DNA of 64,000 nt from Teredinibacter franksiae. GTDB lineage: Bacteria > Pseudomonadota > Gammaproteobacteria > Pseudomonadales > Cellvibrionaceae. Where the stretch lies: the NCBI RefSeq assembly GCF_014218805.1, contig NZ_JACJUV010000001.1:1934501-1998500 (forward strand), read 5' to 3'. The position numbers and the translations under genes are program-made. Position 1 is the stretch's first letter. Each line of letters begins with the position of its first letter. The notes beneath the pieces are model-generated. The model made no database searches, was not told the DNA's origin, and saw only the letters and a program-made list of their open reading frames with translations. Positions 57,704 through 64,000 of the stretch are shown here, piece by piece.

Positions 57704-58201
57704 TTAATTAGCGACAACATTGCCATTTGAATTTCCGTGGCAACTATTACAGGACCCGTTGGTCACTAAACCCGGCATAGTGCGAATACCGCCAGGGCCT
57801 TCCACTTCAACATCAACCCCCGTCACCGGCGTACCGGAACCATCGGATATACCATCCACGTTACTGGCTGTCCAAAAATTTCCGCTCGCATCCGTTTGCA
57901 TTTGCGCTGAAAGCGTATTGGTATTGTGTATATACAAACGCACCTCTGCATTCGTTTGCGCAGCGCCACCACGACGGTACACCGTACCGGCTACCTTAAA
58001 CTCTGTGCCGTCTCCACCCGAGGAATGACAACCGCTCGCCAGACAATCCATGCCAGCATTATGGCTGCCGGTTGTTTGTGCCGAAGATGAAGACGAGCTG
58101 GAGTTGTCGGACATAGCGCTCCCACCTCCACCGCCTCCGCCTCCGCAGGCGGCCAAAAACGACACAACACCCATCAAAACAATCGACTCTATCTTACGCA
58201 T
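57704..58201 (-). CDS. Small lipoprotein with heme-type CXXCH motif and carboxypeptidase-regulatory-like fold
   Basis: 165 residues. Lipoprotein signal with lipobox LAAC at about 19, followed at once by eight Gly and a Ser run. The mature part has CLASGCH (a CX4CH motif) near 54, a Greek-key-like domain (GTVYRRGGAAQTNAEVRLYIHNT ... GNFWTASNV), and a canonical heme site SCNSCHGN near the C-terminus. It may be a small surface cytochrome-like protein. Function unknown; whether one or two hemes bind is not known. Confidence 0.72.
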   Translation of the reverse strand: MRKIESIVLMGVVSFLAACGGGGGGGGSAMSDNSSSSSSSAQTTGSHNAGMDCLASGCHSSGGDGTEFKVAGTVYRRGGAAQTNAEVRLYIHNTNTLSAQMQTDASGNFWTASNVDGISDGSGTPVTGVDVEVEGPGGIRTMPGLVTNGSCNSCHGNSNGNVVAN

Positions 58202-58312
58202 ACACTTATCCCGGCTATTTGGCTGTTCTGTAAGATAGCTGAACGCCGCCGCCCCTCCACGCTAATCTGGCGCCTTTTACATTGATTTACACGAAAGCGT
58301 GCGAAGCATCAC

Positions 58313-58334
58313 AAAAAAAGAGGCGCTGAGCGCC
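58313..58334 (-). terminator. Minus-strand intrinsic terminator
   Basis: GGCGC-TCA-GCGCC on the minus strand followed by TCTTTTTTTG. It sits after the RND operon and before the lipoprotein gene, so it ends transcripts coming from the right. Confidence 0.7.
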
Positions 58335-58814
58335 CCCAAGATCACATCATCTCTAAATCGAAGCAGCTGCCTAGTCGCTACTCGTCACTATAGTCAGCTG
58401 ACTATCCAATCTGGTGCAATACGCTGTCTACCCGCTCACAATCCAGATACTTTTATTTGACTGTCATTGTTTCTTTAAACCCAGCAAAGCCGGGTAACAT
58501 CGCTTTATTTGGGCAATACGAATACACGGCTGCATATTACTGTTCTGATGTAACATTTTGTAAATTTATATCGAAAGCAGCTTTTAAAATATGCCCGCCC
58601 AATCTTCGCCGACAAAACCGGAAGTGGCGATACAGCAGGAGAACGACCTGAACTGGAAGGTACAAAAGACATGGAATAGCCAGTACCACCGCACACCACT
58701 AGTCTAAGCAGGGGCTGACACTAAATACACTGCCAATAAATTTAGGCACGCCGCTATAAATTTCCGAAGGTGAAGGCTGATATTATTTACGTGCAACACA
58801 TTTAAACGTCGAAT

Positions 58815-58855
58815 GGGCAAACTGTCGTTACACTTTATATAATGACAGTTTGCCC
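58815..58855. repeat. Strong 12-bp inverted repeat, 3' side of RND gene
   Basis: GGGCAAACTGTC (58815-58826) and GACAGTTTGCCC (58844-58855) are perfect arms; TTA/TAA extend the pairing past a single G/T mismatch. The loop is about 9 bases. No T-tract on either strand. Confidence 0.75.
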
Positions 58856-58955
58856 GCAGGAGTTATCAAGCTGAAGTCATTCAGCCCGGGCTCCACTTTT
58901 CCGCTCCTTGCCTTGCTTACTTCGGCAACCTCAATACAACACAAAACTTAGCAGG

Positions 58956-61900
58956 TTAGGCCGGAACGACCTCCAGCGAGGCTTCGTCTTCAGGTACTTC
59001 ATCCAGCTCGCCCTCTAAATCCCTAGCGATGAGCATGTAAATAGACGGAACCACAAACAGCGTGAAGAGCGTTCCTATTGCCATGCCGCCTACCAGCACT
59101 AAGCCAATGGAATTTCGCGCTTCGGCACCGGCACCGCTAACCAACACCAAAGGGAAGTGCCCGGCTACCGTCGCAGCGGTGGTCATAAGAATGGGGCGCA
59201 ACCGCGTAGAAGCCGATTCACGCACCGCACGTAACTTGTTTACGCCCTGCTCCTGCAACTTATTCGCAAACTCCACCAGCAAAATACCATTTTTCGCCAC
59301 TAGACCAATCAGCGTTACCAGGCCAACCTGAGAATAAATATTCAATGTGGTGGTCCAACCGTCGGTCCAATAGGACATCCCCGGCACCGGGAATTTAAGA
59401 AAGGTGAATATAGATGCGCCGAACATCGCCAGCGGTACGGAACCTGCGAGAATAACAAACGGGTCACGAAAGCTATTAAATTGTGCGGCCAACACCAAAA
59501 AGATAAGTACCAACGAAAGAATAAAAGCGGGGACAAATTTATTGCCTTCTCGCCGCAGCTGTCGACTTTCACCGGTATAGTCGATCATATAATTACTGGG
59601 TAATATTCTGGCTGCCTCGGCTTCCAAAAACCCCAACGCTTCGTCTAGCGGCACATTGGAAACACCACTGAGCTTAACGGCATTTAACTGCTGGAATCGA
59701 TTAAGCGAACGCGGAACGGTATTTTGTTCTATTTCCGCAACGGTACTGAGCGGAATTAATTTACCCTCGGGCCCGGTTATAAATATATCCTGTAACTGTT
59801 CTGAATTTAAACGCTCACTGCGCTTCACTTGCGGTATCACCCGATAACTGCGGCCACCAATATTAAATCGATTCACATAACCGCCACCCAGCATTACGCC
59901 CACATCAGCACCGACCTGCTGCAAACTTAAACCAAGGTCGGCGACTTTATCACGGTCAATAACCAACTGGGCTTCCGGCACATCTACCTTGGTGTCAATT
60001 TGTGGCGGGAACGCAAACTTTCCGCTCGCCATGGCGGCCTGCTGCAATTGCTCGGCATATTCAAGAATATCCTCCACCTCGGCGGTGGAAGCAATAACAA
60101 ATTCAACAGGAAAATTACCGCCGCCAGGTAAAGACGGAGGCGCCAGCGCAAACACATTAATACCGCCTATTTGCGACAGACTAGAACTGACTTCTGGCAA
60201 TATTTCAAATACGGTTCTATCGCGTTCGTCCCAGTTATTCAACAACATGCCGCCAAAACCACCATCGGGGAAGGTGATTTGGAAAGTGAAATCCCCTTCC
60301 GGTGTGGCCAGAAGCTTTTCATTTACCTTTTTGGAATAGATCCGCGATTGGTCAATGGTAGAGCTGGAAGCCCCCTCACTCATAACAAAGATAAAACCCT
60401 GATCTTCCGTTGGCGCCAACTCTTTTGGTGACTGCATAAACATGACGAAGGCCAGTACGCTAAGCACAATCCAGAGCATGTACACCGCGCCCCGCGCTTT
60501 CAAGGTCACATCCAAAAAACGAATATAGCCTCGACGGATTTTTTCAAACGCTTGTGCTGCTACGTGAGCAAACCCCTGATCTTCCATACCTTCTTTTAGA
60601 AGCTTGGCCGACATCATGGGCGATAGCGTTAGCGCAACAATACCCGAGATAGTAACCGCGCCCGCCAGCGTAAACGCAAACTCCCGGAACAACGACCCCG
60701 TTAACCCTCCCTGCAAGCCAATAGGCAAATACACCGCAACCAGCGTAATGGTCATGGCAATTACCGGCCCCACCAGTTCCCGCGCGCCAAGTATGGCGGC
60801 CTGAGCCGGGGACTCGCCATTGGCAATATGGCGCTCGACGTTTTCAACAATGACAATGGCATCGTCGACGACCAAACCTACCGACAAGACAATGGCCAAT
60901 AAGGTAAGTAGGTTTAAGCTAAAGCCGAACATCTGCATTAAAAAGATGCCGCCAATTAATGACACTGGAATGGCAACCACGGGAATAATCACCGAACGTA
61001 CCGAGCCAAGGAACAAGAAAATAATGGCGATAACAATAAGCAATGTTTCGCCTAGTGTTTTCACCACTTCAGAAATGGCGGTTTGAATGTAATCGGTGGA
61101 GTCGTAACCGATGGTCGCTTCCAAGCCTTTTGGCATACCTTCGCGCAAAGATTCTAACTCGGTACGCACTAGCGCCATTACATCTAAGGTGTTGGCCTGG
61201 GGCATAGGGAATATACCCATAAAAGTGGCCGAGTCTCCAGAGTAATGCACTTCAGTATCGTAGCTTTCGGAACCGAGCACGACATCGGCAACATCACTTA
61301 AACGTACCAGCGCACCGTTTTCTGCCCTTAACACCAAGTCTTTAAATTCTTCTACGGTATTTAAATCGGTATTGGCCGACAGGTTTACCTGCATGTATGA
61401 ACCCTTGGTACTACCCAAAGCAGCCAAGTAGTTGTTGGCCGAAAGCGCCTGACGAATTTGTACCGGCGTTACGCCATAAGCGGCCATGCGATCGGGCTTC
61501 AGCCAGATACGCATGGCATAGGTACGCGCACCTAATACGTCCGCACGCTGCACACCCTCCAAGGCCGAAAGCCGCGGCTGCACCACACGCACCAAATAGT
61601 CAGTGATTTGATTGGATTCCAAAATCTCCGAACTAAAACTTAAATAGGCGGCCGCAATGGCGCTATCGGCCGACTGCACGTTAATAACCGGCACTTCGGC
61701 TTCTGGTGGTAAATCACCGCGCACCTGATTCACTTTGGAGGTAATTTCCGAAAGCGCTTTAATCGGGTCGTAATTTAATTCGAGGTGAACATTTATAGTG
61801 GACATACCCTGCCCACTTTGCGAGTCGATGTAATCAATCCCATCGGCGCCGGATATGGCACGCTCCATAGGCGTGGTTATAAAACCACGCACCAATTCAG

Positions 61901-62072
61901 AGTTTGCGCCAATATAGGCCGTGTTCACAACAATAACGGCGTTATCGTTTCGTGGAAACTGACGTACAGTAAGAGAACTGATCGCCTGAATACCGGCAAT
62001 AATAATAACCAGGTTAACAACCATGGCCAAAACCGGTCGGCGAACGAAAATATCAGTAAATGCAGATTTCAT
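58956..62072 (-). CDS. RND efflux pump inner-membrane transporter (HAE1 family)
   Basis: 1038 residues with the 12-TM RND layout, two large periplasmic loops and internal duplication. Proton-relay Asp pair in VGLVVDDAIVIVENVERH (TM4), start MKSAFTDIFVRRPVLAMVVNLVIIIAG and VRQFPRNDNAVIVVNTAYIGANSELV. Family motifs GLVAKNGILLVEFAN and RPILMTTAATVAGHFPLVL are present. It exports drugs or small molecules with the adaptor encoded 38 bases upstream; no TolC gene is in the window. Confidence 0.95.
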   Translation of the reverse strand: MKSAFTDIFVRRPVLAMVVNLVIIIAGIQAISSLTVRQFPRNDNAVIVVNTAYIGANSELVRGFITTPMERAISGADGIDYIDSQSGQGMSTINVHLELNYDPIKALSEITSKVNQVRGDLPPEAEVPVINVQSADSAIAAAYLSFSSEILESNQITDYLVRVVQPRLSALEGVQRADVLGARTYAMRIWLKPDRMAAYGVTPVQIRQALSANNYLAALGSTKGSYMQVNLSANTDLNTVEEFKDLVLRAENGALVRLSDVADVVLGSESYDTEVHYSGDSATFMGIFPMPQANTLDVMALVRTELESLREGMPKGLEATIGYDSTDYIQTAISEVVKTLGETLLIVIAIIFLFLGSVRSVIIPVVAIPVSLIGGIFLMQMFGFSLNLLTLLAIVLSVGLVVDDAIVIVENVERHIANGESPAQAAILGARELVGPVIAMTITLVAVYLPIGLQGGLTGSLFREFAFTLAGAVTISGIVALTLSPMMSAKLLKEGMEDQGFAHVAAQAFEKIRRGYIRFLDVTLKARGAVYMLWIVLSVLAFVMFMQSPKELAPTEDQGFIFVMSEGASSSTIDQSRIYSKKVNEKLLATPEGDFTFQITFPDGGFGGMLLNNWDERDRTVFEILPEVSSSLSQIGGINVFALAPPSLPGGGNFPVEFVIASTAEVEDILEYAEQLQQAAMASGKFAFPPQIDTKVDVPEAQLVIDRDKVADLGLSLQQVGADVGVMLGGGYVNRFNIGGRSYRVIPQVKRSERLNSEQLQDIFITGPEGKLIPLSTVAEIEQNTVPRSLNRFQQLNAVKLSGVSNVPLDEALGFLEAEAARILPSNYMIDYTGESRQLRREGNKFVPAFILSLVLIFLVLAAQFNSFRDPFVILAGSVPLAMFGASIFTFLKFPVPGMSYWTDGWTTTLNIYSQVGLVTLIGLVAKNGILLVEFANKLQEQGVNKLRAVRESASTRLRPILMTTAATVAGHFPLVLVSGAGAEARNSIGLVLVGGMAIGTLFTLFVVPSIYMLIARDLEGELDEVPEDEASLEVVPA

Positions 62073-62110
62073 TTTTCAGCCTTTCAACATTGGAGGTTAT
62101 CAACAAATAA

Positions 62111-63238
62111 TCAGGAATCTTCTGGGGTCGGATTCAGGCTGAATTCGGGTTGGGTTTCATTGTTAATGTTCACCGGCGCATTATTCCGCAGTTTGAAAAC
62201 ACCGGTGCTTACTACTGTTTCTCCCTCTTCGACGCCCGCCTTGATCGTAACAAAATCGCCGCGGGTTTCACCGAGCCTTACAAATTTTTGTCGCACCACC
62301 TGAGAGGTTTCGCCACTCTCTTCATTTTTTTCTTCTTCCACAATAAAAACTGAATCGCCGTAGGTTGCATAGCTCACCGAGGTAACCGGCACCACCAGTA
62401 CCGGCTCGGCCTGAGGTAAAACAATTTCAACCTTGGCATACATGCCAGGCAACAGCGAAAGGTCTTCGTTGGAGAGCGTTGCTTGAACTTTTACGCTGCG
62501 GGTAGCCGGGTCGATTTCAGGGTTAATGGTACTGATGTCGCCATCAAATACTCTACCCGGCACCGCATCACTGCTTAGACGTACTTTCAAGCCAGCGGCC
62601 AGTTTCGGCAAGTCTCGTTGAGGAAGTGAAAAGTTAACGTAGATTGGGTCTACCTCTTGAAGGGAGACAATAGCGCTGCCGGTACTCAAATCCGAGCCCA
62701 CGTTCACAAGGCGAATACCAAGACGACCATCGAAAGGCGCTTTCACGGTTTTTTTATCGATGCTTGTACGAATATTATCGGCCTGAGCAACGGCTTCTTT
62801 ATGGCGGGCCTCTGAAGCATCCAGTTCAGACCTGGAGGAAACTTTTTTCTTGAACAGCGCACTTACACGATCAAGATTAGCCTTAGCCAAAGCAACACTC
62901 GCTTCGGCAGCACGTAGCTGGGCCTTTTCCGAGGAAGTATCCTGATGGATGAGTACATCACCCGCTTTAACTTCTGTACCTGCCGTAAAAAGAATATCCG
63001 TAACCCGTCCAGGGTTATCCGCGGTAACCACCACCCCTTGCACGGCCTCCAAAGTACCCACGGTATTCAATACCTGCTCCCACTGTTGTTGCTCTACCTG
63101 GGTGGCAGAAATCACCGTTGGCGGCGGCACCATGGTCTCGCCCATCTTGATTAACGACATAATTTGGGAGCCTTTCACTCCTGCAACAACCAAGAGTACG
63201 CCAACTAAGCCAGCGATAGTGACCAGATATTTTTTCAT
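62111..63238 (-). CDS. RND periplasmic adaptor (membrane fusion protein)
   Basis: 375 residues, one N-terminal TM anchor (LVTIAGLVGVLLVVAGVKG), barrel-sandwich and alpha-hairpin regions (GRVTDILFTAGTEVKAGDVLIHQDTSSEKAQLRAAEASVALAKANLDRV-type), KAPFDGRLGIRLVNVGSDLS, and a beta-barrel and membrane-proximal domain (VDPIYVNFSLPQRDL, SLLPGMYAKVEIVLPQ). Linked operon with the RND pump; probably controlled at the 22-bp repeat promoter upstream. Confidence 0.95.
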   Translation of the reverse strand: MKKYLVTIAGLVGVLLVVAGVKGSQIMSLIKMGETMVPPPTVISATQVEQQQWEQVLNTVGTLEAVQGVVVTADNPGRVTDILFTAGTEVKAGDVLIHQDTSSEKAQLRAAEASVALAKANLDRVSALFKKKVSSRSELDASEARHKEAVAQADNIRTSIDKKTVKAPFDGRLGIRLVNVGSDLSTGSAIVSLQEVDPIYVNFSLPQRDLPKLAAGLKVRLSSDAVPGRVFDGDISTINPEIDPATRSVKVQATLSNEDLSLLPGMYAKVEIVLPQAEPVLVVPVTSVSYATYGDSVFIVEEEKNEESGETSQVVRQKFVRLGETRGDFVTIKAGVEEGETVVSTGVFKLRNNAPVNINNETQPEFSLNPTPEDS

Positions 63239-63366
63239 TCAGATTATTTCCTTACATCAAGGAGAGGTATTAAGATTTTAAACGGGCGCCAGTATAGCCG
63301 CTTGAGAGGCGAGGGAATGTAAAAGCTGACGCCAACCTCACAATTAACGTATTTGTTTGGCAGAAG

Positions 63367-63421
63367 CTTGGTCGTTTTTTAGCATATACTCGGTCGTAGT
63401 TTTGTAAAAGCTCGGCCGTAG
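63367..63421 (-). promoter_or_regulatory. RND operon promoter with three 22-bp-spaced direct repeats
   Basis: CTTGGTCGT, CTCGGTCGTAG and CTCGGCCGTAG start at 63367, 63389 and 63411, each exactly 22 bases apart, that is two helical turns. On the minus strand -35 TTTACA (63408-63403) and -10 TATGCT (63386-63381) have a 16-base spacer, so the middle repeat lies between the two boxes. The layout suggests an operator array for a repressor. The regulator is unknown and not encoded nearby. Confidence 0.7.
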
Positions 63422-63530
63422 CGAAGACGCAATGCATTGGGGAGAGGCCTTACAATCTCAGTCCAATGTAATACCAGACAGCGTAGAACAAAGAGAAATG
63501 GGCCGCAGATCGCGGCCACAGATAAGATGG

Positions 63531-64000
63531 TTATTGCGCTAAATTGCGGTAATGGGTGTTGATTACATCAAGAGTACCGGTATCGCTGGCGAAAACAGAG
63601 TTCAAACCCTGCGGCTCCTGAGGTGGATCACCGACAAAGGTTTTGTCGCCGGGTCGCCATTTGGCATCATCATGCAGCGCCTCACCAAAACCACCCCAGG
63701 CCCAGAAGTTGGACCCCATAAACGGACCACCCGATTTTACGCTGCGATTAATTTGCTCAAACACAAACCGGTAAAAATCATTACGGTATTTGGTGCTGCT
63801 TTCTGGCGCGAAAGCACCCAGATCACGCTCCAAACCAAATTCTTCAAGCACAATTGGCATATTGAGTTGATTGGCTAGACCTTCGTGTTTTTCAATATAG
63901 GTTCTGGCTTTTTCGACAGCGCGGCCAAAAGTTTCTTCTGGCTTTTGGACATCAAACCATCCCCAATTTTTTGGCCACATATGGAAAGTGGCATAATCAA
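63531..64000 (-). CDS. GH5 beta-mannanase-like enzyme, C-terminal part, continues past the window
   Basis: 156 codons, open to the window edge (reading DYATFHMWPKNWGW at the start of what is visible). Nucleophile Glu in PIVLEEFGLERD, then FYRFVFEQINRSVKSGGPFMGSNFWAWGGFGEA, the pattern of GH5 (subfamily 7-like) mannanases that act on plant or algal mannans. No carbohydrate-binding module follows the catalytic domain in this piece. Not in an operon with the RND genes (292 bases away). Confidence 0.88.
   Translation of the reverse strand, partial: DYATFHMWPKNWGWFDVQKPEETFGRAVEKARTYIEKHEGLANQLNMPIVLEEFGLERDLGAFAPESSTKYRNDFYRFVFEQINRSVKSGGPFMGSNFWAWGGFGEALHDDAKWRPGDKTFVGDPPQEPQGLNSVFASDTGTLDVINTHYRNLAQ

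Larger units (their letters stand above)
58202..58955. other. Intergenic region between RND pump and lipoprotein gene
   Basis: About 750 bases with no convincing gene. It holds a minus-strand terminator-like hairpin (58313-58334) and a strong inverted repeat (58815-58855). A 64-codon plus frame at 58457 has no protein-like features. Confidence 0.45.

Overview
The window looks like the chromosome of a marine, polysaccharide-degrading gammaproteobacterium of the Cellvibrionaceae / Teredinibacter / Saccharophagus type. The evidence is a secreted GH5 cellulase whose modules are joined by long poly-serine linkers (55330-57171), a second GH5 enzyme of mannanase type at the right edge, and a Pseudomonas-like gene order cbrA-cbrB-pcnB-folK-dNK-panB at the left edge. 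No phage, transposase, CRISPR array, tRNA or rRNA was recognised. The species call is inference from style and gene content.

Left part (1-14424): a CbrA/CbrB-type two-component pair is followed by a 690-base stretch that is not empty. It holds enhancer-like palindromes, a textbook sigma-54 promoter, about 130 bases of A-rich AAYAAYAA-type motifs, two GGA-loop hairpins and an intrinsic terminator. In Pseudomonas the small RNA CrcZ sits at exactly this place, so this is very probably a CrcZ-like Hfq/Crc-sequestering RNA. Then come pcnB, folK, a deoxynucleoside kinase, panB, ppc and dxs, and a YfiR/YfiN-like cyclic-di-GMP pair.

Middle (14486-29219): alkaline phosphatase, an intergenic mosaic of GGA-loop hairpins, hemB, a periplasmic solute-binding-like protein, a polysaccharide deacetylase, an unusual two-gene sensor/coiled-coil unit, an HD-GYP protein, and an MltF-like lytic transglycosylase with two solute-binding domains whose lipoprotein signal is out of frame at a C7 tract. 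A DUF2218 protein and an AraC regulator with a Fur-like site follow.

Siderophore locus (29346-38490): five tightly packed minus-strand genes (entC, entE, entB, a C-A-PCP-reductase NRPS, entA) run from a promoter overlapped by two Fur-like boxes. One condensation domain, an adenylation pocket with two acidic residues, and a terminal reductase in place of a thioesterase point to a myxochelin-type bis-catecholate of lysine, not an enterobactin-like trilactone.

Right part (39068-64000): an amidase, a MarR regulator, a MATE exporter behind a leader RNA with an intrinsic terminator, slyD, a free-standing CBM48 protein, a methyltransferase, an aldo/keto reductase, recQ, a YafK-type L,D-transpeptidase coupled to a HEXXH protein, cysK, typA/bipA, a DksA-like protein, the modular cellulase, a small heme-motif lipoprotein, and an RND efflux pump with its adaptor, whose promoter carries three direct repeats at 22-bp steps.

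Coordinates use the start codon best supported by sequence. All functions are from motif reading only; no database search was possible.
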